From NCBI GenBank assembly GCA_028691965.1, contig JAQUYE010000002.1, positions 17,206 through 81,205 of the forward strand: a stretch of 64,000 nt of DNA, given 5' to 3'. The notes below the pieces were generated by a model. The model was not told the origin of the DNA, searched no databases, and saw only the letters and a list, made by a program, of their open reading frames with translations. A program made the position numbers and the translations under genes. Positions 9,270 to 19,017 of the stretch are shown here, piece after piece. Each line of letters starts with the position of its first letter. The first letter of the stretch is position 1. The DNA comes from Paludibacter sp. (GTDB lineage: Bacteria; Bacteroidota; Bacteroidia; Bacteroidales; Paludibacteraceae).

Positions 9270-10559
9270 ATGATTATAAGTTTCAGTGTTCAGAATTTTG
9301 GCTCAATAAAAGATAAACAAACATTATCGTTTGAAGCCGAAAAATCAAACCATCTTGAAGATGCTTATGTGATTAAAGTAGGGAGCTTGCGATTGTTGAA
9401 GTTGGCGTTAATTTATGGTGCAAATGCATCTGGTAAAACTACTTTGCTTAAAGCACTTACATTTCTTCGTGATCTTGTGTTGCATCCCCGATCAACAAAA
9501 TCGGAAACCTTAAACTTTGAACCCTATTTGTTTGATTCGCTTACACCCACGCAATCAACTGTTGTGTCGATCGCGTTTATTCACAATGGGATCAGGTATG
9601 CTTATGAGGTAGAGTTTGTTAAGTCAGCTATCATAAGAGAAGAGCTATACTTTTTTAATCCTAACAGAGCAGTTCTATATAAGCGGGTTACTAATTTGGA
9701 AACTCAATATGCTGAGTTGACCCTTGGGAGTAAGGTGAAAGTTGATAAAGTAGTAGTTAATACATTGTCAGCTAATACACTATGGAATAATACAGTATTA
9801 GGTGCTTTTTTAAAAATCAATGTTGATTTTCCTGAATTAAAAGAGGTGCTGGGATGGTTTGATACCTATTTACAGCCGATAGTATATACACATTCCGATC
9901 TGTCAACTTTTGTGTCAAAACGAATCATGAAAGGTGATATTGTAAAGGCAGATATTCTAAAAGTATTGCAGAAAGCTGACTTTCATATTACTGACCTGGC
10001 AGTCAGTGAAGAAGTTCAGGAACTACCGGATATGATTTATGAACTGTTGAAAAAAGATGCAGAAAGTAAAGGTCAGCCTGTCGCAGAATTGACAAAACAA
10101 GTTGCTGCACTGAAACTGGAGTTAGAGCATAGTGTTAATTCTTCAGTATATAAGCTTCCGTTCAATTTAGAGTCGAATGGCACTCAGCGTTTTTATGGTT
10201 TCGCCGGTTTGTTGACCATGTTGTTACGTGTGCCGGCTGTACTTCCGGTAGATGAGTTAGAAACATCGTTGCATCCCGATTTAGTGCGACATTTCTTGTT
10301 AAGTTTTATAATGAATTCTAAGAATTCGCAACTGATAACAACAACGCATTACAGAGAGTTACTTAACGACAGAGATTTTTTTAGAAATGATGTTGTTTGG
10401 TTCGCAACTATGAATGAGAATTGTGCAACGGAAATCTATTCACTTTCCGATTTTGGAAGCGACGTAGTACGCGATACAACAAATGTGTTGAATGCATACA
10501 AAACAGGTAAACTTGGTGGTATTCCTAATCCGGGTGACTATTATATAGAATTTGAATAA
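9270..10559 (+). CDS. AAA family ATPase, RloA/AbiL-like (AAA_15/21 type)
   Basis: Walker A 'GANASGKTTLLKAL'; late 'PVDELETSLHPDLVRHFL' Walker B/D-loop typical of the OLD/RloA type. Confidence 0.85.
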   Translation: MIISFSVQNFGSIKDKQTLSFEAEKSNHLEDAYVIKVGSLRLLKLALIYGANASGKTTLLKALTFLRDLVLHPRSTKSETLNFEPYLFDSLTPTQSTVVSIAFIHNGIRYAYEVEFVKSAIIREELYFFNPNRAVLYKRVTNLETQYAELTLGSKVKVDKVVVNTLSANTLWNNTVLGAFLKINVDFPELKEVLGWFDTYLQPIVYTHSDLSTFVSKRIMKGDIVKADILKVLQKADFHITDLAVSEEVQELPDMIYELLKKDAESKGQPVAELTKQVAALKLELEHSVNSSVYKLPFNLESNGTQRFYGFAGLLTMLLRVPAVLPVDELETSLHPDLVRHFLLSFIMNSKNSQLITTTHYRELLNDRDFFRNDVVWFATMNENCATEIYSLSDFGSDVVRDTTNVLNAYKTGKLGGIPNPGDYYIEFE

Positions 10560-10564
10560 CTACT

Positions 10565-10861
10565 ATGAGAACTTCTAAACCAAGACTTCCATTCCGACCA
10601 AGTTATGCAATGGTTGTAGATGGAGAAACCGAAATTTGGTATTTTCAGATGTTAAAGCAGTATGAGGGAAAGTACAACAGTATCAGGTTAAATATCAAAC
10701 CTGAAATTCCTCAGAAGAAAGACTTGAAGAGTCAGTTTGAATTAGTAAAGGAGCTGTCAGGAGCAGAATTCAATCGTGTGTTTTGGATAGTGGATTTTGA
10801 TACAATTTTAAAAGAAACAAGAGAAATGGACTTCATAAACATCTACAGCAATCAGGCGTAG
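10565..10861 (+). CDS. RloB-like protein, C-terminally truncated
   Basis: 'PSYAMVVDGETEIWYFQMLK' and 'NRVFWIVDFDTI' are RloB N-terminal motifs; stops at 98 aa without the usual C-terminal half. Confidence 0.7.
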   Translation: MRTSKPRLPFRPSYAMVVDGETEIWYFQMLKQYEGKYNSIRLNIKPEIPQKKDLKSQFELVKELSGAEFNRVFWIVDFDTILKETREMDFINIYSNQA

Positions 10862-11325
10862 GTCTTGCTGTTGTTAAGTATCCTGGAGTTGATGTCTATT
10901 AGTATAAATCGAATTAAATATGGCTCAGCCCGGTTTATTTTCCTTACAGTTAATATATATTCAGACCTTTCTTCATAGTAAAATCCTTCAATCTCAATTA
11001 GTGCCATCCAATTGTCTGTGCCTGTCATCTTCGCATGTAAAGCTCTGTAAATATTTGGTGATGATCCTGTTTCTTCGTATTCATTCGGGAATTTTGGTGT
11101 AAACTTAACTGTTTTTGAAGCGACAATAAGTTCAAGATTTTCTTCACTATCTTCAGTAATAGTTTTCTTTTTTGAAAGCTGTTCTAAATACACATATTTT
11201 ATCGAAGAAACGTCCAGTGGAAGATTACTTATCCATACTTTTTTAGCTTTTAACGTAAAGGGATATCCCAGTTCATACTTAATTGTTGATGTATAAAACT
11301 GATAATTAGTTGCATTCCTGTGCAA
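10852..11325 (-). CDS. Hypothetical protein, possibly a truncated fragment
   Basis: 157-aa ORF antisense to the plus-strand genes; non-ATG (TTG) start just after an in-frame stop; no family recognised. Confidence 0.4.
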   Translation of the reverse strand: MHRNATNYQFYTSTIKYELGYPFTLKAKKVWISNLPLDVSSIKYVYLEQLSKKKTITEDSEENLELIVASKTVKFTPKFPNEYEETGSSPNIYRALHAKMTGTDNWMALIEIEGFYYEERSEYILTVRKINRAEPYLIRFILIDINSRILNNSKTYA

Positions 11326-11340
11326 TATTTCTTCTTGTGC

Positions 11341-11423
11341 CTACAGTGTCGCAGCTCTACCCGGTGGAGCTGACGGTCGACAAGGTGATGCTGGAGCGGA
11401 ATGTGTACTTGTCCGTTCAGTAA
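11341..11423 (+). pseudogene. Decayed fragment of a SWIM-protein gene
   Basis: 11362-11406 matches 7569-7613 with one mismatch (cggtggagctgacggtcgacaag[g/t]g/atgctggagcggaatgtgt). Translates SQLYPVELTVDKVMLERNVYLSVQ* versus SELYSVELTVDKGMLERNVCSCPYDQ. Confidence 0.85.
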
Positions 11424-11437
11424 AAAGCAAAAAGAAA

Positions 11438-11469
11438 TTTTGTCCGCTTAATCAATTACTATATCTTTG
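11438..11469 (+). promoter_or_regulatory. Bacteroidota-type promoter (TTTTG - 19 bp - TATCTTTG) for the HTCS gene
   Basis: TTTTG 11438-11442; TATCTTTG 11462-11469. Confidence 0.65.
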
Positions 11470-11631
11470 CTCACCTTTTAAAAAAAAATACGGCCTCAGA
11501 TCTAAGAAGTAAAGCGTTGAAATGTACACTTCCTCATTAATTTTAGTGTGCAACAGTTTCGTGAAGTTAACACATACTGTCGGAGGGGTCGGAAATTTAG
11601 AAAAGCAATTGTAAAGATAATACATGACAAA

Positions 11632-14600
11632 ATGAGGTCTCTTTTCACTATAGTGCTGTTAATCTGTTTCCCTTTCTTGGGATTTACCCTGAGTATTTCA
11701 GATTATAGATTCCATAGCATGCCTGAAACCTCCTATTATGGTGGGATACATAGCATAGTAAAAGATAGTATTGGCCGGATGTGGTTTAGTGGATATGATG
11801 CGTTATTTATATACAACGGTAATTCATTCAGTCAGTTAAATGATCTTGTCACTAAGATATTACCTGATTCATACTGGACCTATGGCCAGGTAGTCACAGA
11901 TAAGTCGAAACAATTATATGTAGGTACCAATCATGGCTTATTGCGATTCAATTACCAGACACAAGATTTTGAACGCGTTTTAGATGGAAATATCGGATGG
12001 CTTCTATCTGATACTGATGGGGATTTATGGCTTATCAGAAATAATAAGATTCAGTCCTATCACCCTGACCAATCGCCTGATGTAACAGACTATCCTTTAC
12101 CTGAAGAAGTTGATATTGCTACCTTAACGCTGCTATGTACTAATAAGAATGATATTTATATTGGTTCGCAAGGGAAAGTTTACAGGTTAAATAAGAAAAC
12201 CGGGCACTATAGCTTATTTGCTGCTTTAGGAATTAAGGGTATAATAAGAGATATAATTGAATATAACGAGTCAGTATATATTCTCACTCATATGAATGGC
12301 TTGTATGAATACGACAAAAGCGGAAAACTCATACAACTTCACAGTCTTGCACGTGAATATGGAAAATCACCCAGTACGAAACAACTATTCCTCGACTCCT
12401 CTAATACCATTTGGGTTGCAACTCAATCAGGACTTTTTCTTTTAGATCCTCTTACATCTGAAACTCGTCATTTACGGTTTAATCTCCATGATACCTACTC
12501 GATCCCCAATAACTCGATTTGGTCAATATATTCCGATCCGGATGGAGGTGTCTGGGTAGGAACGTACGGAGGTAAACTTGCTTATATGACTTTTTACGAC
12601 AATAATGTGAATTTTTTTAAAGCCGCCCCGGGAAGATTGAATCATCCTATTGTCAGTTGTTTTGAAGAAGACAAAGAAGGCAATTTGTGGATAGGAACTG
12701 AAGGGGGTGGAGTGAATTTTTGGGATAGGAGAACAGGGCTTATTTCTTACTATACTCAAGAGAATAAAACAGGTGTAACATCAAATATGATTAAAATGTT
12801 GCGCTATGATGAGAAAGGAAATACCCTTCGGATTTCGGCTTTCAACGGAGGTATGGGGCAATTCGACAATGTTCAAAATCGTTTTCTGGATATGCGGATG
12901 TATCATCCGGTTAGTTCTCAGCAGCTGAGCATTTATGATTTTGTTTTGGAGGGTGATTCAGGAATTTGGATGACAGATCCCGATTCGGAACTTATGTATA
13001 AGGATCTGAAAAGGAAGGTTGTTAAGGTTGTTCCTTTAGTAGACTCAAAGGGGAATCTGGTGAAAATGCAGATAGAAACATTATTTCGTCATAAAGGGAA
13101 TAATTTGTGGCTGGTAACGCATAAAGGAGCATATATTATAAATGTAAAGACGAAACGTATTGTAAAACATTATTATATAGAAGATGCACCCTATTCGGTC
13201 AATAATCTGTGTTCTTATTGTATCACGTCAGATTCTGACATTTGGTTCGGCACACGGGGCGGTGGCATTAACAGGTTAAGTAAAGATGGTACGTATGTGA
13301 ATTTCTCAGAGAAAGACGGTTTATTCGGAAAAACTGTTTTCGGGATATTGGAAGACAACTCTTCAAAGAATATCTGGTTCAGTACCAATAATGGATTGTA
13401 TTATTATGATTATAAAGCCAGGAGCATACACAAATCCCCAATAGATAATCTAAAACTATGTGGGGCATTTTATGTGCGATCATGTTTTAAAACCTCGAAG
13501 GGAGAAATGTTGTTTGGTGGAACCGATGGCTTTATTATGTTTACCCCGGACAAAATCAGATATAACAATCAAAAACCAAATGTTTTTTTTACAGAGTTAT
13601 TAATCAATAATAAAAGGGTTATTCCGGAGAGTGATAATGCTCCATTAAAACAGGATATATCAACCTTATCCTATAAAGGAGGTGCTAATAATAAGATAAT
13701 ATTATCTCATAACCAATCGAATATAGAGATACGTGTTTCGGCGAACAGTTATTTGCACGCCGGGAAAAATCAATATGCATACAGAATGCTTGGATTTTCT
13801 GATGACTGGAATATTTTACCACAAGGGCAAAAAAGCATACAGTTTTTCAATTTGCCGGCAGGAAATTACTTGTTTGAAGTGAAAGTTGCGAATAACGATG
13901 GTTTGTGGGGAGATGAGGTTTCAGCTTTGTTTTTTGATGTTCGACCATCACCTTTTTTCTCAGTATGGGCGTATATTGCCTATTCCATATTGTTAATGTA
14001 TTTCGTGTATTTTATATGGAGATATTTTACCAACAAAAAGATTTTTGCAAACAGGCTCGAGATGGAGCAGATTAAGGAGCAGAACATGAGGGAACTGACT
14101 CAGGCGCGCATCAACTTCTTTACAAACATATCACATGACCTTAAAACTCCTCTCACCCTGGTCATCGACCCGCTAAAACAACTAAAAGAATATTTGCCGG
14201 AAGATAAATCATTAACTGCATATATCCAGCTTATTGAAAAAAATGTAGGTCGTATTCAACGGATGATTAGTCAGTTACTCAAGTTCAGGGAAATTGAGAG
14301 TCAAAAAATTACTTTTAATCAACAGCCAGGCGATTTGGTTCAATATATCAAAGATATTTTCTCACTGTTTGAATTGTACGCAAATAAAAAAGGTATTGAA
14401 ACTGATGTAAATGCTGAGTTGGGAGAGATTTATACAAAGTTTGATCATGACGCAATAGAAAAAATTTTCACCAATTTATTTTCTAACGCCATCAAATATT
14501 GTTCAGAGAATGGGTTTGTCGGCGTAAAGATTAACAAAACCAGCAGGGAAGTAATAACCGGACTCTCTTTACCATCAAAAACTGATGCAGAGTACATTTC

Positions 14601-15690
14601 TGTTTCCGTGACCAATACCGGAGCAGAAATTCCGGATGATAAAAAAGAACAGATATTTGAGTCTTTTAATCGTTTATCTTCCGGCACACTTGCATTCGAT
14701 GATAGTACAGGGTTGGGCTTAGCTATTGTAAAAGAGTTGGTTTCCAGTATGGAAGGGGAAATAATATTACAATCAGGTGATTCGAGGGTTTCTTTTACGG
14801 TAGTACTTCCTTTTGCATTAAATGCAGAGAAAACCGATAGCAATCTGGTCTCCTATGAATATACAATTTCGGAGATTGACAATGTACTGGCTGAATCAAA
14901 AGATGTGAATCTGCATGATAACCGGAGTCGTAAAACCTATAGTATTCTAATTGTTGAGGATGATTCAGATTTAAGAACCTATATGGAACAACGGCTTTCG
15001 GAGTCATACAATGTTTACACTGCAGTAAATGGTTACGAAGGTATTGCTAAAACTGAAAAAATTCATCCACAGATCGTAATTACTGATTTAATGATGCCTG
15101 GTGCAAGTGGATTTGATGTTTGTCGAACGCTTCGCTCTAATATTAAAACAAGCCATATTCCTATAATTGTTTTGTCAGCATTAGGTAAAAATACCGATGA
15201 TAAGATAAAAGCACTCGAATATGGTGCCAATGTGTTTGTAGATAAACCTTTCGATATGACTTTCCTGTTGAGGCAAGTGGAAAACCTGATAAAAAGCCAG
15301 AATGAACTTAAAGAATTATATAGTAAAAAGTATATTGCCGAACCATCAAAGGTCACCATATCTTCGATGGATGAGAAACTGCTGGAAAAGGCAATGGAAC
15401 ACATTGAAAAAAATATGAGTAACTGTGATTATAATGTCGAATCGTTTGTGTCGGACATGGCAATCGGACGTACGCTTCTCTATCAGAAGGTAAATGATAT
15501 TACAGGAATGTCTATTAAAGAATTTATCATGGATATCCGACTTAAACGAAGTGCACAGTTGTTAAAAGAATCGGATTTGACTATTTCAGAAATCGCTGAC
15601 TTAACAGGATTTGTCAACCCCAAATATTTTAGTGTGTGTTTTAAAAAACACTTCGAATTAACTCCGACAGAATTTAAAAAGAAGTCCTGA
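11632..15690 (+). CDS. Hybrid two-component system regulator (HTCS) of the polysaccharide utilisation locus
   Basis: Reg_prop repeats ('IWSIYSDPDGGVWVGTYGG', 'LWIGTEGGGVNFW'), Y_Y_Y-like region, TM, HisKA 'NFFTNISHDLKTPLTLV', HATPase, receiver 'ILIVEDDSDLRTYM', AraC HTH at the C-terminus. ATG at 11632 followed by a signal peptide is preferred over the GTG at 11548. Confidence 0.93.
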   Translation: MRSLFTIVLLICFPFLGFTLSISDYRFHSMPETSYYGGIHSIVKDSIGRMWFSGYDALFIYNGNSFSQLNDLVTKILPDSYWTYGQVVTDKSKQLYVGTNHGLLRFNYQTQDFERVLDGNIGWLLSDTDGDLWLIRNNKIQSYHPDQSPDVTDYPLPEEVDIATLTLLCTNKNDIYIGSQGKVYRLNKKTGHYSLFAALGIKGIIRDIIEYNESVYILTHMNGLYEYDKSGKLIQLHSLAREYGKSPSTKQLFLDSSNTIWVATQSGLFLLDPLTSETRHLRFNLHDTYSIPNNSIWSIYSDPDGGVWVGTYGGKLAYMTFYDNNVNFFKAAPGRLNHPIVSCFEEDKEGNLWIGTEGGGVNFWDRRTGLISYYTQENKTGVTSNMIKMLRYDEKGNTLRISAFNGGMGQFDNVQNRFLDMRMYHPVSSQQLSIYDFVLEGDSGIWMTDPDSELMYKDLKRKVVKVVPLVDSKGNLVKMQIETLFRHKGNNLWLVTHKGAYIINVKTKRIVKHYYIEDAPYSVNNLCSYCITSDSDIWFGTRGGGINRLSKDGTYVNFSEKDGLFGKTVFGILEDNSSKNIWFSTNNGLYYYDYKARSIHKSPIDNLKLCGAFYVRSCFKTSKGEMLFGGTDGFIMFTPDKIRYNNQKPNVFFTELLINNKRVIPESDNAPLKQDISTLSYKGGANNKIILSHNQSNIEIRVSANSYLHAGKNQYAYRMLGFSDDWNILPQGQKSIQFFNLPAGNYLFEVKVANNDGLWGDEVSALFFDVRPSPFFSVWAYIAYSILLMYFVYFIWRYFTNKKIFANRLEMEQIKEQNMRELTQARINFFTNISHDLKTPLTLVIDPLKQLKEYLPEDKSLTAYIQLIEKNVGRIQRMISQLLKFREIESQKITFNQQPGDLVQYIKDIFSLFELYANKKGIETDVNAELGEIYTKFDHDAIEKIFTNLFSNAIKYCSENGFVGVKINKTSREVITGLSLPSKTDAEYISVSVTNTGAEIPDDKKEQIFESFNRLSSGTLAFDDSTGLGLAIVKELVSSMEGEIILQSGDSRVSFTVVLPFALNAEKTDSNLVSYEYTISEIDNVLAESKDVNLHDNRSRKTYSILIVEDDSDLRTYMEQRLSESYNVYTAVNGYEGIAKTEKIHPQIVITDLMMPGASGFDVCRTLRSNIKTSHIPIIVLSALGKNTDDKIKALEYGANVFVDKPFDMTFLLRQVENLIKSQNELKELYSKKYIAEPSKVTISSMDEKLLEKAMEHIEKNMSNCDYNVESFVSDMAIGRTLLYQKVNDITGMSIKEFIMDIRLKRSAQLLKESDLTISEIADLTGFVNPKYFSVCFKKHFELTPTEFKKKS

Positions 15691-15976
15691 AATTATCTTT
15701 TTTATCTAAAAACGACTGTTTCTAAGCAGTTTTGTACAAACTGAAACCATTTTTGAATAAACCAATAACCTTGTGCATTCGCACTTAGGTTACTTTTGCT
15801 ACGAAGATAATCAGCATTGTCTTCGCTTGAATTTTATATAAGCTATAATTACCTAATAAGAATAATACATGAGAAACACAAGAGAATTTCGTAGCATAAG
15901 AGCTCCTTCCCTGCAGCTTAACCATTGAAAATTTATATGCAGCACTAAATTTAAATTTTATCTTAAATATCAAAAA

Positions 15977-18900
15977 ATGAAAATACACAGAAAATTAAAA
16001 AATCGCTTAGTTATTGCGGCTTTATTTCTTTTCTCTGCTTTACAAATGTATGCAGGTTCGCAACAAGATGCTATGAAAGTGAGTGGGAAAGTCGTTGATG
16101 GAAACGGTGAAGCCCTGGTTGGTGTAACTGTCCGTGTTAAAGATGGAACTACAGGAACAATTACCGATTTTGACGGAAAATTCATGTTGCAGGTGTCTTC
16201 GGCGTCTACCCTGGTTTTTTCCTACGTCGGATATGTAGCTCAGGAAGTTAAAATCAATGCTTCCGGGATAGTAAATGTAACGATGAAAGAAGGAGATGCA
16301 CTACTGGAAGAGGTAGTAGTGGTAGGTTATGGTACACAACGTAAAAAGGATTTAACCGGAGGTCTTTCAGTTGTTGGAAAAGAGCAATTGAATATGGTAT
16401 CAACAAGTAACTTAATGGACCGTCTGGTAGGACAGGTGGCGGGCTTAAACATTACGACTTCCAATGCAGCTCCCGGGAGCGATCAGTCGTTGTTGATCCG
16501 TGGTCAAAACTCGATTTCTGCGAGCAATGATCCCTTAATTATTTTAGATGGAATCCCATACAGTGGTTCTTTCTCGGATTTGGATCCTAATATTATCGAG
16601 AGTCTGTCAGTTTTAAAAGATGCTTCTGCCGTAGCAATATATGGGTCGCGTGGATCCAATGGCGTAATTCTGATTCAGACTAAAAGAGGCGTAATCGGAA
16701 AACCGCAGGTAACCTACAAGGGTCAGTTCGGTTTTTCAGAGCCAATGCAGCAGATCCAGGTGATGGGACCTAATGAATTCATACGCTTTAAGCAGGATAT
16801 TGGACGCCTTAAAAACGGATATTCAGGCGATCAGCTTGACCCGATAGCCGGAAATATTATCAGTATTAGCGAGCGTGAAAATTTTATTAACGGAGTAACG
16901 CACGATTGGCAGGATTATATCTTCCGTACCGGGAATACCATGGACCATCAGATTGGAATTTCAGGAGGTACCGAAACTACCAAATACATGGCTGCTATTT
17001 CATACCTGGACGAAGAAGGGGTCGTATATAATTCGAACTTAAACCGTGCCAATATTTCTGCCAATATTGATCAGACTTTTAATAAATGGTTGACAATCGG
17101 TGTCGGAACCCAGTTTGTACAAAAAGAAACAGGTGGTGTTACCCCCAACATTGAACATGCCATAAAACAAAGTCCTTATGGAAAGTATAAAGACGATGCC
17201 GGTTATTACGTTACTGAGCCGATGGAATACTCGCTCATCACCAATCCGATGATTAATGTAAATGCCGATCAGGATCGAACTGGCCGGAATTTTTTCCTGA
17301 ATGCTTATGCTAACATTTTGTTTCCTGTTGAAGGATTGAGTTTTAGGATCAACTACGGATATAACTACAGAAGTAGTTTTACCGGAACATATTACGGACG
17401 GGATACCTTTGAAGGTAGAGAACAAGCCGGGAAAGTAGGTGGTAAAGCAAGTATCAGCAATGGTCATTATAATGATTATACCTGGGAAAACGTACTCCGG
17501 TATGAACGGGAAATTAATAACCATCGTTTTGACGCAACAGGTTTATTCAGTATGCAGGAAACTAAAAGTGTTTCATCGTCATTAAGCGGCGAGGGTTTTG
17601 TGACCGACGATACAAGCTATTTCATGATGGGTACTGCCGAACGCAATCAAACTATTTCTTCTGGTACGTCAGAAACATCGATGTTGTCGTATATGCTCAG
17701 GTTAAATTATGCGTACAAAGGAAAGTATATGGCTACCCTGACCGGACGTTCAGATGGAGCATCGGTTTTTGGAGAAAATAACAAATATGCATTTTTCCCT
17801 TCAGCTGCTCTTGCCTGGCATTTGGGTGAAGAGAGTTTTATCAAAGATAATGTTGAATGGATGGATATGCTTAAACTAAGGACTTCTTATGGTTCAAACG
17901 GGAACCAGGCAATAACCGCATATCGAACGCTGGATCGTCTCTATTCGAAAGTAAAATACATTTGGGGTGATGGAGGTCAGGCCGCTAACTCTGCCTATTT
18001 GCCCAGCGATGGAATTGGTAATCCTAATCTCAAATGGGAAACAACCAGTACAGCCAATGTTGCAATTGACTTCCTGCTATTTAAAGGCCGTTTAGGTGGA
18101 ACTGTTGAAGCCTATCTCTCGAATACAAACGATTTGCTTATGACCCGTACAGTACCTATCATGAATGGTTACAGCAAAATATGGGATAATATTGGCCAAA
18201 CTCAAAATAAAGGTATTGAAGTAACTCTGAATACGGTTAATGTGAGTAACCGTGACTTCAAATGGAATACTGATCTTAATTTTTCGCTGAACAGAGATAA
18301 AATTGTAGAGTTAAGAGGCGATCAGATTGACGATATAACCAATAAATGGTTTATCGGGAAACCCCTGAGTGTTTATTACGACTACAATGTAACAGGGCTT
18401 TGGCAACAAGGAGATGAGTATTTTTATACTGATGATAATGGAGTTCAGAAAAACATACAGGCTGGTGCTGCACCGGGTGCTGCTAAGGTTGAAGATGTGG
18501 ACGGAAATGGATACATTGACGCAAATGATAAGAAAATTATCGGCTCAAGAAGACCGGATTTTACTATGTCGATGGCTAATAAGCTAACATACAAAAATAT
18601 CTATCTCTCCTTCCTTGTAAATGGCGTGTTTGGAGTATGGCGTGAAAATAATGTTGCAAATGTTGGATCGTGGGCATATAGTACTACTAATTATGTGCAT
18701 GGCGCTAACTACTGGACTCCCGAAAATACAGATGCTGAAATTGTATCTCCGGGTTATATAAATAGTTTAGGACATGGTTTTTATAAAAAACAAACCTATG
18801 TGCAAATCAAGAATATTACTCTGGGCTATAGCATAGCGAAGGAACTTGTTAATAAGTTAAACTTCAGTTCTGCAAATATAAACCTGAGTGTCAATAATTT

Positions 18901-19006
18901 GCATACATTCTCTAATATGAGACAGATTTTAAACTATGATAACGGATGGATGGCGTCTTACCCTACTGCCCGCTCATATATGTTAGGATTAAATATCAAC
19001 TTCTAA
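15977..19006 (+). CDS. SusC/RagA-family TonB-linked outer membrane transporter
   Basis: CarboxypepD_reg-like N-terminus, 'EEVVVVGYGTQRKKDLTGG', plug 'ILRGQNS..'-type, C-terminal beta-barrel ending in F. Confidence 0.95.
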   Translation: MKIHRKLKNRLVIAALFLFSALQMYAGSQQDAMKVSGKVVDGNGEALVGVTVRVKDGTTGTITDFDGKFMLQVSSASTLVFSYVGYVAQEVKINASGIVNVTMKEGDALLEEVVVVGYGTQRKKDLTGGLSVVGKEQLNMVSTSNLMDRLVGQVAGLNITTSNAAPGSDQSLLIRGQNSISASNDPLIILDGIPYSGSFSDLDPNIIESLSVLKDASAVAIYGSRGSNGVILIQTKRGVIGKPQVTYKGQFGFSEPMQQIQVMGPNEFIRFKQDIGRLKNGYSGDQLDPIAGNIISISERENFINGVTHDWQDYIFRTGNTMDHQIGISGGTETTKYMAAISYLDEEGVVYNSNLNRANISANIDQTFNKWLTIGVGTQFVQKETGGVTPNIEHAIKQSPYGKYKDDAGYYVTEPMEYSLITNPMINVNADQDRTGRNFFLNAYANILFPVEGLSFRINYGYNYRSSFTGTYYGRDTFEGREQAGKVGGKASISNGHYNDYTWENVLRYEREINNHRFDATGLFSMQETKSVSSSLSGEGFVTDDTSYFMMGTAERNQTISSGTSETSMLSYMLRLNYAYKGKYMATLTGRSDGASVFGENNKYAFFPSAALAWHLGEESFIKDNVEWMDMLKLRTSYGSNGNQAITAYRTLDRLYSKVKYIWGDGGQAANSAYLPSDGIGNPNLKWETTSTANVAIDFLLFKGRLGGTVEAYLSNTNDLLMTRTVPIMNGYSKIWDNIGQTQNKGIEVTLNTVNVSNRDFKWNTDLNFSLNRDKIVELRGDQIDDITNKWFIGKPLSVYYDYNVTGLWQQGDEYFYTDDNGVQKNIQAGAAPGAAKVEDVDGNGYIDANDKKIIGSRRPDFTMSMANKLTYKNIYLSFLVNGVFGVWRENNVANVGSWAYSTTNYVHGANYWTPENTDAEIVSPGYINSLGHGFYKKQTYVQIKNITLGYSIAKELVNKLNFSSANINLSVNNLHTFSNMRQILNYDNGWMASYPTARSYMLGLNINF

Positions 19007-19017
19007 ATCAAATAAAT

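Noticed and set aside
15785-15988. 67-aa minus-strand ORF upstream of susC
   Set aside because: Lies in the AT-rich susC leader and overlaps the susC start; no supporting motif.
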